Shown here: piece by piece, positions 28,575-38,421 of the stretch
Numbering within the stretch: the stretch's first letter is position 1
Layout of the letters: every line of letters starts with the position of its first letter
From: Bradyrhizobium betae
GTDB taxonomy: Bacteria > Pseudomonadota > Alphaproteobacteria > Rhizobiales > Xanthobacteraceae
Length of the DNA stretch: 64,000 nucleotides
Direction of reading: 5' to 3'
NCBI RefSeq assembly: GCF_008932115.1
Contig: NZ_CP044543.1
Coordinates: 6,640,501 to 6,704,500 of the forward strand
The notes under the pieces: generated by a model
The model's input: the letters and a program-made list of their open reading frames with translations, nothing else
The model's database searches: none
What the model was told of the DNA's origin: nothing
Program-made: the position numbers and the translations under genes

Positions 28575-31322
28575 TTGGCTGACGACGACGACAAGCCCGG
28601 CGACCAGCCGGCGCAACCCTCGGATATTCGACCCGTCTCCATCTTCGAGGAGATGAAGAAGTCGTATCTCGACTACGCCATGAGCGTGATCGTGGCGCGT
28701 GCGCTGCCCGATGCCCGCGACGGCCTGAAGCCGGTGCACCGGCGCATCCTGTACTCGATGCACGAGCAGGGCCACACGCCCGACAAGAAGTACGTCAAAT
28801 CCGCCCGCGTGGTCGGCGACGTCATCGGTAAGTATCATCCGCACGGCGACCAGTCGATTTACGACGCCATGGTCCGCATGGCGCAGGACTTCTCGATGCG
28901 GGTGCCGCTGATCGACGGTCAGGGCAATTTCGGCTCGGTCGACGGCGATCCCCCGGCCGCCTATCGTTACACCGAGGCGCGGCTGACCAAGTCGGCGCTG
29001 GCCCTGCTGGCCGATATCGACAAGGACACCGTCGACTTCCAGCCGAACTACGACAACAACGAGACCGAGCCCTCGGTTCTTCCGGCCAAGTTCCCGAACC
29101 TCCTGGTCAACGGCGCGGGCGGCATCGCGGTCGGCATGGCCACGAACATTCCGCCGCACAATCTCGGCGAAGTCATCGACGCCTGCGTTGCGCTGATCGA
29201 CAACCCCGCGCTCACCATCGAAGAACTCATCAACATCGTGCCAGGACCTGATTTCCCGACGGGTGGCGTCATTCTCGGGCGCGCGGGCATCCGCGCCGCC
29301 TATCACCTCGGCCGCGGCTCGATCATGATGCGCGGCAAGGTCGCGATCGAGGCCATCCGCAAGGAGCGCGAGGCGATCATCATCACCGAGATTCCCTACC
29401 AGGTGAACAAGGCGACGATGGTCGAGCGCATCGCCGAGCTGGTCAAGGAAAAGAAGATCGAGGGCATCGGCGACCTGCGCGACGAATCCGACCGAGACGG
29501 CTACCGCGTCGTCATCGAATTGAAGCGCGACGCGGTGCCGGACGTGGTGCTGAACCAGCTGTACCGATTCACGCCGCTGCAGACGAGCTTCGGCGTCAAC
29601 ATGGTGGCGCTCGACAGCGGCCGTCCGCGGATCATGCATCTGAAGGACCTGCTGGCGATCTTCGTCGACTTCCGTGAGCGGGTCGTCACGCGTCGCACCA
29701 AGTTCCTGCTCGCGAAGGCGCGCGATCGCGCCCACATCCTGGTCGGTCTCGCCATCGCGGTCGCCAACATCGACGAGATGATCCGCGTCATCCGGACCTC
29801 GCCCGATCCGACCACCGCGCGCGACACCCTGATGTCGCGCGACTGGCCGGCCCGGGACGTCGAGGACATGCTGACGCTGATCGACGATCCGCGCCACCGC
29901 ATCAGCGAAAACGGCACGATCCGGCTGTCGATGGAGCAGGCGAGGGCCATTCTCGACCTGCGTCTGCAGCGCCTTACCGCTCTGGGCCGTGAGGAGATCG
30001 GCGACGAACTCTCCAAACTTGCCGTTGAAATCGCCGACTATCTCGACATCCTGCGCTCGCGCGAGCGCGTGCTCGGCATCATCAAGACCGAGCTTGCCGA
30101 GGTGAAGGCCGAGTTCGCAACCCCGCGCAAGACGTTGATCATCGAGCAGGAAGGCGAGGTCGAGGACGAGGACCTGATCCAGCGCGAGGACATGGTCGTC
30201 ACCGTGTCCCATGCCGGATACGTCAAGCGCGTGCCGCTGTCGGCCTACCGGGCCCAGCGCCGCGGCGGCAAGGGCCGCGCCGGCATGCAGACCCGCGACG
30301 AGGACTTTGTCAGCCGCCTGTTCGTGGCGTCGACGCATACGCCGGTGCTGTTCTTCTCCTCGCGCGGCCAGGTCTACAAGGAAAAGGTCTGGCGCCTGCC
30401 GATGGCTGCGCCCAACGCGCGCGGCAAGGCGCTGATCAACATCCTGCCGCTGGAGCAGGGCGAGCGCATCACCACCATCATGCCGCTGCCCGAGGATGAA
30501 TCGACCTGGGGCAACCTCGATGTGATGTTCGCGACCACCGGCGGCAACGTCCGGCGCAACAAGCTGTCCGACTTCGTCGACGTCCGCCGCTCCGGCATCA
30601 TCGCCATGAAGCTCGACGAGAACGAAGCGATCGTCGACGTGCAGATCTGCACCGAGCACGACGACGTGCTGCTCACCGGCGCCGGCGGCCAGTGCATCCG
30701 CTTCCCCGTCACCGACGTTCGTGTGTTCACCGGGCGCACCTCGATGGGTGTGCGCGGTATCGCGCTTGCCGAGGGCGACAAGGTGATCTCGCTGGCGATC
30801 CTGCGTCACGTCGAGACGTCCTCGGACGAACGCTCGGCCTATCTGAAGATGCGCCGCGCGGTTGCCGGCGAAGCCACGGCCGAGGAGCCGGCAGTGGATG
30901 CCGAGGCTGAAGAGACGACCTCCGGCAGCTTCCAGATTCCGTCGGAACGCTATGTCGAGATGTCGGCGGCCGAGCAGGTCGTGCTCACCGTCTCCGTCAA
31001 CGGCTACGGCAAGCGCACATCGTCCTACGAGTACCGCACCACGGGCCGCGGCGGCAAAGGCATCGTCGCCATGAGCGTCAACAACCGCAACGGCAATCTG
31101 GTGGCGTCGTTCCCCGTGGAAGACGCCGACCAGATCATGCTGGTCACCGACAAGGGCCAGCTGATCCGCTGCCCGGTCGAGGGCATCCGCGTCGCCGGCC
31201 GCTCGACCCAGGGCGTGATCGTGTTCGACACCGCCGAGGACGAGCACGTGGTGTCGGTCGAGCACATCACGGAAGAGGCTGAGAGCGGCAACGGCGCGAA
31301 TGGGGAGACGAGCGGGGAGTGA
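28575..31322 (+). CDS. gyrA: DNA gyrase subunit A
   Basis: The breakage-reunion subunit of gyrase, 915 aa. [10 protein letters not shown] carries the catalytic tyrosine (Tyr132, equal to E. coli Tyr122). [13 protein letters not shown] is the GyrA box that wraps DNA, and the six-bladed C-terminal domain follows with an acidic tail. The quinolone region reads [10 protein letters not shown], with Gln93 where E. coli has Ser83. The start is TTG at 28575, since a stop lies in frame 33 bp upstream and no ATG intervenes. An insertion near residue 780 (rich in Glu/Ala) is lineage-typical. Confidence 0.97.
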   Translation: MADDDDKPGDQPAQPSDIRPVSIFEEMKKSYLDYAMSVIVARALPDARDGLKPVHRRILYSMHEQGHTPDKKYVKSARVVGDVIGKYHPHGDQSIYDAMVRMAQDFSMRVPLIDGQGNFGSVDGDPPAAYRYTEARLTKSALALLADIDKDTVDFQPNYDNNETEPSVLPAKFPNLLVNGAGGIAVGMATNIPPHNLGEVIDACVALIDNPALTIEELINIVPGPDFPTGGVILGRAGIRAAYHLGRGSIMMRGKVAIEAIRKEREAIIITEIPYQVNKATMVERIAELVKEKKIEGIGDLRDESDRDGYRVVIELKRDAVPDVVLNQLYRFTPLQTSFGVNMVALDSGRPRIMHLKDLLAIFVDFRERVVTRRTKFLLAKARDRAHILVGLAIAVANIDEMIRVIRTSPDPTTARDTLMSRDWPARDVEDMLTLIDDPRHRISENGTIRLSMEQARAILDLRLQRLTALGREEIGDELSKLAVEIADYLDILRSRERVLGIIKTELAEVKAEFATPRKTLIIEQEGEVEDEDLIQREDMVVTVSHAGYVKRVPLSAYRAQRRGGKGRAGMQTRDEDFVSRLFVASTHTPVLFFSSRGQVYKEKVWRLPMAAPNARGKALINILPLEQGERITTIMPLPEDESTWGNLDVMFATTGGNVRRNKLSDFVDVRRSGIIAMKLDENEAIVDVQICTEHDDVLLTGAGGQCIRFPVTDVRVFTGRTSMGVRGIALAEGDKVISLAILRHVETSSDERSAYLKMRRAVAGEATAEEPAVDAEAEETTSGSFQIPSERYVEMSAAEQVVLTVSVNGYGKRTSSYEYRTTGRGGKGIVAMSVNNRNGNLVASFPVEDADQIMLVTDKGQLIRCPVEGIRVAGRSTQGVIVFDTAEDEHVVSVEHITEEAESGNGANGETSGE

Positions 31323-31334
31323 TCATTCAGCCCT

Positions 31335-31371
31335 CGTAGCCCGGACGGCGCGAAGCGAAATCCGGGCTACG
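31335..31371. repeat. Palindromic repeat between gyrA and kup
   Basis: CGTAGCCCGGA and TCCGGGCTACG are exact inverse arms with a 15-nt loop. It sits between convergent genes and may end both transcripts. The arm sequence is a common dispersed palindrome in bradyrhizobia. Confidence 0.7.
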
Positions 31372-31378
31372 AATTTCG

Positions 31379-33289
31379 CTAAATCTCAAGCTCCGTCCCG
31401 AACTCCACCACCTGCTTGGTCGGCACGCCGAAGAACGCGGCGGAGCGTTCGGCGTTCCGCTGCAGGAATGCGAACACGCCTTCGCGCCAGACCCACATGC
31501 CCGGGACGTCCTCGCGCGGGATGATGGTCTCGCGGCCGACGTAGTAGGTGACGTCGGAAAGGTCGATGCCGGGCAGCTTGCCCTGGCGGCAAGTGAGCTT
31601 GAGCCCATCATAGATCGTCGGGTTCTGCATGAAGCCGTAATGCAGGATCACGCGGGTGATGCCGGTGATGATCTCGATCACCTCGGCGCGCTCCTCGTCG
31701 GCAATGTGAGGGGCGTCTTCGATCAGGACCGTGACGAGGATGACGCGCTCGTGCAGGACGTGGTTGTGCTTGACGAATTGCGTGAGTGTCAGCGGCACGC
31801 CTTTCGGCGCGGAGGCGAGGAACACGGCGGTCCCGGGCAGCCTTGCGCTGCACTTGTTCACTGCGGTCTCGATCAGATCCTCCTCGGGTTGTCGCAGCTT
31901 CGCGCGCGCGGCCTCGACCAGCTTCACGCCGGCCCGCCAGGTCAGCATCAGGAAGGCGACGAGCGCGGCGAGCAGCAGCGGAAACCAGCCGCCCTCGAAC
32001 AGCTTGATCGAGTTGGCCGAGAAGAAGATCATGTCGATTACGAAGAAGAAGCCGTTCACGGCGACGACGAGCCAGGGCGAAAAACCCCACTGGATCGCGA
32101 GCAACGCGGCGAGCAGCGTGGTGATCGCCATCAGCAGCGACACCGCGATGCCATAGGCGCCGGCGAGCGCGTCCGAGGTGCCGAAGCTCAACACGGCGCC
32201 GAGCGTTGCGGCGGCGAGCAGCCAGTTCACCAGCGGCACGTAGATCTGACCGATGGCGTCGCTCTGGGTGTGGCGGATCTGCATGCGCGGCAGGAAGCCG
32301 AGCTGGATCGACTGCTGGGTCAGCGAGAACACGCCGGAGATGATCGCCTGCGAGGCGATCACGGTCGCAACCGCCGAGAAGGCGACCAGCGGATAGTGCA
32401 GGGCGTCCGGGCAGAGCTGGAAGAACGGATTCTCGATCATGGTCGGATCGGTGATCAGCAGCGCGGCCTGCCCGAAATAGTTCAGCACCAGCGCCGGCAG
32501 GCAGATTGCGAACCAGGCGAGCCGGATCGGGAAGCGGCCGAAATGCCCCATGTCGGCATACATGGCCTCGCCGCCGGTCACCGCCAGGAAGGCCGCGCCG
32601 AGGATGGCGAAGGAGACGTGGAAATCCTGGTGGATCAGGAACTCGAAGGCATAGACCGGGCTGAGCGCGGCCAGCACCGCCGGTGCCTTGACGATGCCGT
32701 GGATGCCGAGCGCGGCGAGCACGACGAACCAGGCCAGCATGACGGGTCCGAAGATGCGGCCGATGAAACCGGTGCCCTGCTTTTGCATCATGAACAGCCC
32801 GATCAGGATGGCGACAGTGACGGGCACGACCACCGGCGCGAGTGAGGGGGCGTCGACCTTGAGGCCTTCAATGGCTGATAGCACCGAGATCGCCGGCGTG
32901 ATCGCGCCGTCGCCATAGAGCAGCGCGGCGCCGATCAGGCCCACCACCAGCAGATGGGCGCGCCAGGTGCCGGGTTGGGCGTGGCGGGCATGCAGCAGCG
33001 CCAGCAGCGCCACGATGCCGCCTTCGCCGCGATTGTCCGCGCGCAGGATCAGCAGCGCATATTTGAACGAGATGATGAGCAACAGCGCCCACAGGATCAG
33101 CGAGGCAATCCCCAGAACAGCGTCGTGGCTCAATGTGCCGCCATGAGCAGCCGCCTTGGCGGCTTCCTTGAGGGCGTAGAGGGGGCTGGTGCCGATATCG
33201 CCATAGACCACCCCGAGGGCGCCCATGGTCATTGCTATCGGGAGAGGGGCCGGATGATGGCCGGAAGCGACCGCGGGCGTGCTGGACAA
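31379..33289 (-). CDS. kup: Potassium uptake protein, Kup family
   Basis: A K+/H+ symporter of the Kup/HAK/KT family, 636 aa, with about 12 membrane helices in residues 20-450 and a cytoplasmic C-terminal domain. GALGVVYGDIGTSPLYALKE is the family signature in the first helix; ADMGHFGRFPIRLAW and GTGFIGRIFGPVMLAWF are also conserved. TTG 33289 has GAGGGG six bases ahead; TTG 33295 would abut the ribosome site. The gene is convergent with gyrA. Confidence 0.93.
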   Translation of the reverse strand: MSSTPAVASGHHPAPLPIAMTMGALGVVYGDIGTSPLYALKEAAKAAAHGGTLSHDAVLGIASLILWALLLIISFKYALLILRADNRGEGGIVALLALLHARHAQPGTWRAHLLVVGLIGAALLYGDGAITPAISVLSAIEGLKVDAPSLAPVVVPVTVAILIGLFMMQKQGTGFIGRIFGPVMLAWFVVLAALGIHGIVKAPAVLAALSPVYAFEFLIHQDFHVSFAILGAAFLAVTGGEAMYADMGHFGRFPIRLAWFAICLPALVLNYFGQAALLITDPTMIENPFFQLCPDALHYPLVAFSAVATVIASQAIISGVFSLTQQSIQLGFLPRMQIRHTQSDAIGQIYVPLVNWLLAAATLGAVLSFGTSDALAGAYGIAVSLLMAITTLLAALLAIQWGFSPWLVVAVNGFFFVIDMIFFSANSIKLFEGGWFPLLLAALVAFLMLTWRAGVKLVEAARAKLRQPEEDLIETAVNKCSARLPGTAVFLASAPKGVPLTLTQFVKHNHVLHERVILVTVLIEDAPHIADEERAEVIEIITGITRVILHYGFMQNPTIYDGLKLTCRQGKLPGIDLSDVTYYVGRETIIPREDVPGMWVWREGVFAFLQRNAERSAAFFGVPTKQVVEFGTELEI

Positions 33290-33411
33290 GTGCAACCCCT
33301 CAATGGGATCGCGCCCGGCGGGCCATTCCGACGGGCGCGGGCATCAAGTAGTCTGCGACGGGACGTCGCAAATATCCATGGGATTTATGTGACGCGAAGC
33401 TGACAGCCCGC

Positions 33412-33669
33412 CTACGGCGTGCGGTCAGCCGTCACCAGGCGCGCCTCGCGGATGTTGGCCTTGGTGCCGGCGCGACGCAGGCACGAGGCTTCGAAGTTCG
33501 GCCAGGCCTGCTGCGAGCAGTCCTTGCCGATGGTGCGGACATCGAGCCGGTCGCCCTTGGCGAGCGGCTGCGGGACGCTGGCTTCGACGGCCGGAGCGAA
33601 GCCGGGAAGGACGGTGAGGGCAGCAGCCACAAAAGCGGCGATCGCAATCGCTGAGAGGGTCTTGATCAT
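33412..33669 (-). CDS. Small exported protein of unknown function
   Basis: An 85-aa protein with a signal peptide (MIKTLSAIAIAAFVAAALTV) and two cysteines in the mature part (KDCSQQAWPNFEASCLRRAG). Spacing suggests one disulfide. CACAGGGGACCGTCG precedes the ATG. The NFEASCLRR region resembles small proteins widely present in bradyrhizobia, but no function is known. Confidence 0.75.
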   Translation of the reverse strand: MIKTLSAIAIAAFVAAALTVLPGFAPAVEASVPQPLAKGDRLDVRTIGKDCSQQAWPNFEASCLRRAGTKANIREARLVTADRTP

Positions 33670-33916
33670 CGACGGTCCCCTGTGATGCGGCCGCTACGCC
33701 CAGTATGCGGCCCGTCATTCGTTGGGTGGATTAGTAACCATGGCCAGTTTCCGGACGTCTTCGCGGAGGCGGGAAATGGTTTCGTTCGCGCTCCGTTTTG
33801 TTTCGTGGCCACCCTCAGGACGAAACAATCGGCGCGATTCCGACATGGCCTGGCGGAATGGCAGGCGGGAACCGGTCCGGCTTGCCGGGCCGGGCGGGGC
33901 GCGGTAGGACGGGGCC

Positions 33917-34411
33917 ATGCCGCGCATTGCCTTCTATCCAGGTTCCTTCGACCCCATCACCAACGGCCATCTGGACGTGGTCCGGCACAGTGTCCCCCTG
34001 TGCGACCGGCTGGTGGTCGCCATCGGGGTCCATCCCGGCAAGAAGCCGCTGTTCACGACCGAGGAGCGGCTGACCATGCTGCACGAGGTCTGCGGGCCGG
34101 TGGCGGCCGCGGCCGGCTGCGTGCTGGAAGCCGTCACCTTCGACGATCTCGCGGTCACCGCCGCTCGCAAGCACGGCGCGACCATCATGATTCGGGGCCT
34201 GCGCGACGGCACCGACCTCGATTACGAGATGCAGCTCGCCGGCATGAACGGGACCATGGCGCCCGAGGTGCACACGGTGTTCCTGCCGGCCTCTCCGGCG
34301 GTCCGCCCGATCACCGCCACTTTGGTGCGTCAGATCGCCGGCATGGGCGGCGACGTCTCGGCCTTCGTACCGCCGCTCGTCGCGGCACAGCTCAAGGCAA
34401 AATTCGCCTGA
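33917..34411 (+). CDS. coaD: Phosphopantetheine adenylyltransferase
   Basis: Fourth step of coenzyme A synthesis: ATP plus 4'-phosphopantetheine to dephospho-CoA. 164 aa, full length. [17 protein letters not shown] is the nucleotidyltransferase HxGH-type motif (TNGH). [21 protein letters not shown] is the family signature. It heads the coaD-cyclophilin-queA run, with 41 bp to the next gene. Confidence 0.96.
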   Translation: MPRIAFYPGSFDPITNGHLDVVRHSVPLCDRLVVAIGVHPGKKPLFTTEERLTMLHEVCGPVAAAAGCVLEAVTFDDLAVTAARKHGATIMIRGLRDGTDLDYEMQLAGMNGTMAPEVHTVFLPASPAVRPITATLVRQIAGMGGDVSAFVPPLVAAQLKAKFA

Positions 34412-34452
34412 TACGGGCGCGTTTCCTCTCTCATCTCTGATCCGGAGTTCTC

Positions 34453-35016
34453 ATGATCCGAATTCTCGCAGTTCTTGCCGCGCTCGTGTTCGCGGTGCCG
34501 GCGGTGGCGCAGCAATTGCCGGCCAACCTCGACAAGGCCAACGCCATCGTCATCGACACCACCAAGGGCCGCATCGTCATCAAGCTGCGGCCCGACCTCG
34601 CACCCCAGCACGCCGAGCGCATCAAGCAGCTCGCGCGCGAGGGCTATTACAACAACGTGCCGTTCCACCGCGTCATGGACGGCTTCATGGCGCAGACCGG
34701 CGACGGCCAGAATTTCAACGGCACCGGCGGCTCGAAATATCCGAACCTGAAGCAGGAATTCTCCAAGGTGCATTTCGCGCGCGGCATCGTCGGGATGGCC
34801 CGGCGCGGCGACAGCGTCGACACCGCCAACTCGCAGTTCTTCATCATGTTTGCCGACGGCGGCAGCCTGGACAACCAGTACACCGTGATCGGCGAGGTCG
34901 TGCAGGGCATGGACGTCGTCGACAAGCTGAAGAAGGCGCCGCCCGGCTCACCCAGCGGCAGCGTCACCGACCCCGACAAGATGGTGAAGGTGCAGGTCGC
35001 CTCCGACATCAAATAA
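34453..35016 (+). CDS. Periplasmic peptidyl-prolyl cis-trans isomerase (cyclophilin)
   Basis: A 187-aa cyclophilin with a signal peptide (MIRILAVLAALVFAVPAVA, then QQLPAN). FHRVMDGFMAQTGDG is the catalytic-loop signature, followed by NSQFFIMFADGGSLDNQYTV. It should speed proline isomerisation in exported proteins. The cytoplasmic paralogue lies two genes downstream, an arrangement conserved in the order. Confidence 0.92.
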   Translation: MIRILAVLAALVFAVPAVAQQLPANLDKANAIVIDTTKGRIVIKLRPDLAPQHAERIKQLAREGYYNNVPFHRVMDGFMAQTGDGQNFNGTGGSKYPNLKQEFSKVHFARGIVGMARRGDSVDTANSQFFIMFADGGSLDNQYTVIGEVVQGMDVVDKLKKAPPGSPSGSVTDPDKMVKVQVASDIK

Positions 35017-35024
35017 GGTGAGCG

Positions 35025-35450
35025 ATGGCGCGTTGCGGCAACAGGGTTCTGCTGGCTGCCGCGATGCTGTTATCCGGTGTCTTTGGCGCCGCTGCAGAGG
35101 ACGCGCAGGTCGATACGATCCAGGACGTCTTCCGGCATTTGCGGACCTGCTGGAAGCCGCCGCCGCCCGCCAGGGCTCGCCCACTCGACATCACCGTCGT
35201 CGTGAGCTTTAACCGGTCCGGAAACATTCTGGGCCATCCGAGGATTACCTATGAATCCGCGGAGGCCTCCGACAATGACCGGCTGCAATACCGGATCGCG
35301 GTGATGGAGGCGTTGCAACGCTGCACACCGATGCCATTTACCGATGCAATGGCCGGCGCCGCCGCGGGGCGTCCATTCGCGATCCTGTTCCGTAACCGCA
35401 AAACGTCACCCGACAAGACTTCACCTCCAACGCAAGAGAGACGAGCATGA
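35025..35450 (+). CDS. Exported protein with a TolA/TonB-C-like domain
   Basis: A 141-aa protein with a signal peptide ending near GAAA. The mature part reads CWKPPPPARARPLDITVVVS followed by FNRSGNILGHPRITY and ALQRCTPMPF. This layout, with a Cys-Trp-x-Pro opening, a basic strand and a second Cys near the end, is that of TolA/TonB C-terminal-type domains. It lies between two cyclophilin genes and overlaps the second by ATGA. Function unproven. Confidence 0.65.
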   Translation: MARCGNRVLLAAAMLLSGVFGAAAEDAQVDTIQDVFRHLRTCWKPPPPARARPLDITVVVSFNRSGNILGHPRITYESAEASDNDRLQYRIAVMEALQRCTPMPFTDAMAGAAAGRPFAILFRNRKTSPDKTSPPTQERRA

Positions 35451-35911
35451 GCGCCACCGAAAACACCTTGATCCTCGAGACCACTCAGGGGCCCGTCACC
35501 ATCGAGATGCGCCCCGACCTCGCGCCCGGCCATGTCGCGCGCATCAAGGAACTGGTCCGCGAGGGCTTTTACGACGGCATCGTGTTCCACCGCGTGATCG
35601 AGGGCTTCATGGCGCAGACCGGCTGCCCGCAGGGCACCGGCACCGGCGGCTCCGGCAAGAAACTGAAGGCCGAGTTCAACAAGGAACCGCATGTGCGCGG
35701 CACCACCTCGATGGCCCGTGCCGCCAGCCCCGATTCCGGCGACAGCCAGTTCTTCATCTGCTTCGACGACGCCCGCTTCCTCGACAATCAGTACACGGTG
35801 TGGGGCAAGGTCACCGAGGGCATGGAGAACGTCGACAAGATCAAGCGCGGCGAGCCGGTGCAGAACCCCGACAAGATCGTCAAGGCGCGGATGGCGGCGG
35901 ACGCGGAGTAA
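35447..35911 (+). CDS. ppiB: Cytoplasmic peptidyl-prolyl cis-trans isomerase (PpiB type)
   Basis: A 154-aa cyclophilin without a signal peptide. VFHRVIEGFMAQTGCPQGTG and SQFFICFDDARFLDNQYTVW are the signatures. Its ATG overlaps the stop of the preceding gene (ATGA), so translation is coupled. A palindromic repeat follows the stop. Confidence 0.92.
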   Translation: MSATENTLILETTQGPVTIEMRPDLAPGHVARIKELVREGFYDGIVFHRVIEGFMAQTGCPQGTGTGGSGKKLKAEFNKEPHVRGTTSMARAASPDSGDSQFFICFDDARFLDNQYTVWGKVTEGMENVDKIKRGEPVQNPDKIVKARMAADAE

Positions 35912-35921
35912 ACCACGAGCC

Positions 35922-36016
35922 GTCATTCCGGGGCGCGCGCCAGCGCGAACCCGGAATCTCGCGCCTCATTCCGAGATTCCGGATCGCCGCGCTTGAGGCG
36001 CGGCGTCCGGAATGAC
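35922..36016. repeat. Palindromic repeat before queA
   Basis: GTCATTCCGG and CCGGAATGAC are inverse arms 75 nt apart; the inner part contains further dyads (GGAATCTCG, CGAGATTCC). It is the type of dispersed element seen throughout bradyrhizobial genomes. It separates ppiB from queA. Confidence 0.75.
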
Positions 36017-36032
36017 ATTGGTTGTGTGAGGG

Positions 36033-37106
36033 ATGCGCACCGATCTCTTCGATTTCGACCTGCCCGCCGAGCGTATCGCACTGCGCCCGGCAAGCCCGCG
36101 CGACTCCGCGAAAATGCTGGTGGTGGAGGGCGGCGCGCTGCGCGACCAGACCATCGCCGACCTCGTACAATGGCTCAGGCCGGGCGACCAGCTCGTCGTC
36201 AACGACACCAAGGTGATCGCGGCGCAGCTTAGGGGCCGCCGCATCGGCCGCGAGACCGAGCCGAAGATCGAGGCGACCCTGATCAAGCGCCTCGACGGCT
36301 CGCGCTGGCAGGCGCTGGTGAAGCCGGCGAAGAAGCTCATAGCCGGCGACCGCATCCGCTTCGGCAATGAAGGCAAGGTCTGCCTGCTCGGCCATCTCGA
36401 TGCCGAGGTCGAGGCCAAGGGTGCGGAGGGCGAGGTGACGCTTGGCTTCTCGTTCCACGGCCCCACGCTCGACCAGGCCATCGCCGACCTCGGCAGCCCG
36501 CCGCTGCCGCCCTACATCGCTTCCAAGCGCACGCCCGACGATCAGGACCTCGCCGACTACCAGACCATGTTCGCGGCGAACGAAGGCGCCGTTGCCGCAC
36601 CGACCGCTGGCCTGCATTTCACCCCGGCGCTGGAGCAGGCGCTGCGCGAGCGCGGCATCGGTATCAACCGCATCACGCTGCATGTCGGGGCAGGGACGTT
36701 CCTCCCCGTGAAGGTGGACGACACCGAAGGCCACAAGATGCATGCCGAGTGGGGCATGATCTCGGCCGAGACCGCGGAGCGGCTCAACACCGCGCGGAAG
36801 AATGGCGGCCGCATCATCGCCGTCGGAACCACATCATTGCGGCTGCTTGAAAGCGCCGCCAGCGAGGACGGCGCCATCCAGCCGTTTAGCGCCGAGACCT
36901 CGATCTTCATCACGCCCGGCTATCGCTTCCGCGCCGTCGATATCCTGCTGACCAATTTCCACCTGCCGAAGTCGACGCTGTTCATGCTGGTGTCGGCGTT
37001 CTCAGGGCTCAAGACGATGCAGCAGGCCTATGCGCACGCGATCGCGCGCGGGTACCGGTTTTATTCGTATGGGGATGCGTGTTTGTTGTTTCGGGCGGTG
37101 GATTGA
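36033..37106 (+). CDS. queA: S-adenosylmethionine:tRNA ribosyltransferase-isomerase
   Basis: Penultimate enzyme of queuosine synthesis: it transfers ribosyl from SAM to preQ1 in tRNA. 357 aa. [20 protein letters not shown] is the usual start; [27 protein letters not shown]-type (here [15 protein letters not shown]) and [18 protein letters not shown] are signatures. In many rhizobia tgt follows directly; here asd and three other genes lie between. Confidence 0.95.
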   Translation: MRTDLFDFDLPAERIALRPASPRDSAKMLVVEGGALRDQTIADLVQWLRPGDQLVVNDTKVIAAQLRGRRIGRETEPKIEATLIKRLDGSRWQALVKPAKKLIAGDRIRFGNEGKVCLLGHLDAEVEAKGAEGEVTLGFSFHGPTLDQAIADLGSPPLPPYIASKRTPDDQDLADYQTMFAANEGAVAAPTAGLHFTPALEQALRERGIGINRITLHVGAGTFLPVKVDDTEGHKMHAEWGMISAETAERLNTARKNGGRIIAVGTTSLRLLESAASEDGAIQPFSAETSIFITPGYRFRAVDILLTNFHLPKSTLFMLVSAFSGLKTMQQAYAHAIARGYRFYSYGDACLLFRAVD

Positions 37107-37185
37107 TCGTCCGGACATAGCTCTATCACCGTCACCCCCGCGCAACGGCGTAGCCGTTGTCGCTGGAGGTACTCGTCTCCTCGGC

Positions 37186-37243
37186 GAGCCTCGAACGGCG
37201 ACGGCCCCGCCGCTGCGTCGCGGCCGTGCATCCTTCGAGGCTC
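37186..37243. repeat. Palindromic repeat between queA and asd
   Basis: GAGCCTCGAA at 37186-37195 and TTCGAGGCTC at 37234-37243 are exact inverse arms. The whole 195-bp gap between the convergent queA and asd genes is rich in short dyads and looks like a dispersed repeat. Confidence 0.6.
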
Positions 37244-37301
37244 ACCCAGCGGTGCGTTGCACCGCCGGGTTCACGCCTCAGGATGACGGATTTAGAGTGC
37301 G

Positions 37302-38327
37302 TTACGCCATCACCCGCTGCGGCAGCAGCTCGGCGATCTGCACCGCGTTCAGCGCTGCGCCCTTGAGCAGCTGATCGGCCGCCACGAACATCGAGATGGA
37401 ATGGCCGGAGGGATCGCTGAGGTCCTTGCGGATGCGGCCGACCAGGACGTCGTCCTGGCCCGAGGCGTCGATCGGCATCGGGAAGTAGTTCTTCACGCGG
37501 TCGTCGATCACCTTAACGCCGGGCGCCTGCGCCATGAGGCTGCGGACCTGGTCCTCGGTGATCGGCTTCTCGCATTCGAAGGTGATGGCCTCGCAATGGG
37601 CGCGCAGCACCGGTACGCGGATGCAGGTGACGCCGATCGCGATCTTGTCGTCCTCGAAGATCTTGCGGGTCTCCTTGATGACCTTGGTCTCTTCGTCGTT
37701 GTAGCCGGTGTCGGGATCGACCGCGGTGTTGTGGTTGAAGAGGTTGAAGGCGTAGGGGTGCGGCATCACCTTGGGCGTATAGACCTGCCCGTTGAGATTG
37801 GCGCGGGTAGACTCGACGAGTTCCTCCATCGCGGCGGCGCCGGCGCCGCTTGCCGCCTGATAGGTCGAGATGATCACGCGCTTGATGCGGTTCTTCTGGT
37901 GGATCGGCCACAGCGGCACCAGCGCGGTGATCGCGGCGCAGTTCGGGTTGGCAATGATGCCCTTGTGGTCGCGGATACGGTTGGCGTTGATCTCGGGGAT
38001 CACCAGCGGCACGTTCGGGTCCATGCGGAAGGCGGAGGAGTTGTCGACCACGACCGCGCCGGCCTTGACCGCGAGCGGCGCGTACTTCTTCGAGATGCTG
38101 CCGCCGGCGGAGAATAGCGCGATGTCGACGCCCTCGAAGGCGCGCTCGGTCAGCTCCTCGATGACGACGTCCTTGCCGCGGAACGATACCGTCTTGCCGG
38201 CCGAGCGGGCGCTTGCGAGCGCCTTGAGCTTGCCGACGCGAAAGCCGCGCTTGTCCATGGTGGCGATGAATTCGGCGCCCACCGCACCGGTGACGCCGAC
38301 AATCGCGACGACGGGATCGTTACTCAC
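37302..38327 (-). CDS. asd: Aspartate-semialdehyde dehydrogenase
   Basis: Reduces aspartyl phosphate to the semialdehyde at the branch to lysine, threonine and methionine. 341 aa. VAIVGVTGAVGAEFIATM is the NADP-binding motif; IIANPNCAAITALVPL contains the catalytic cysteine; CIRVPVLRAHCEAI holds the acid-base region. The wording around FNLFNHNTAVD and KETRKIFEDDKIA is nearer to plant-type enzymes than to E. coli Asd. GTG 38327 was chosen since GGAGGACAAA stands right before it; ATG 38339 would overlap that site. A Thr-rich leader and terminator lie upstream. Confidence 0.93.
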   Translation of the reverse strand: MSNDPVVAIVGVTGAVGAEFIATMDKRGFRVGKLKALASARSAGKTVSFRGKDVVIEELTERAFEGVDIALFSAGGSISKKYAPLAVKAGAVVVDNSSAFRMDPNVPLVIPEINANRIRDHKGIIANPNCAAITALVPLWPIHQKNRIKRVIISTYQAASGAGAAAMEELVESTRANLNGQVYTPKVMPHPYAFNLFNHNTAVDPDTGYNDEETKVIKETRKIFEDDKIAIGVTCIRVPVLRAHCEAITFECEKPITEDQVRSLMAQAPGVKVIDDRVKNYFPMPIDASGQDDVLVGRIRKDLSDPSGHSISMFVAADQLLKGAALNAVQIAELLPQRVMA

Positions 38328-38356
38328 TTTGTCCTCCATTGCGTTGAAATCCAGAC

Positions 38357-38391
38357 AACAAAAAAGCCCCGGACCATCATGGGCGGGGCTT
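38357..38391 (-). terminator. Attenuator terminator in the asd leader
   Basis: On the minus strand AAGCCCCG and CGGGGCTT pair around a 12-nt loop and are followed by TTTTTTG (the T-run overlaps the stem end). It ends about 30 bp before the asd start, so transcription must pass it to reach asd. A rival pairing of the leader segment CGGGGC (38444-38449) with its 5' arm would disrupt it. Confidence 0.8.
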
Positions 38392-38421
38392 CGGTAGAGC
38401 TGATTGCGTTCTAGTCGACGA

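Noticed and set aside
28560..31265. 901-codon minus-strand frame opposite gyrA
   Set aside because: Mirror of gyrA caused by GC-rich third positions; rich in Asp/His/Arg with no domain. The gyrA frame has all gyrase motifs.
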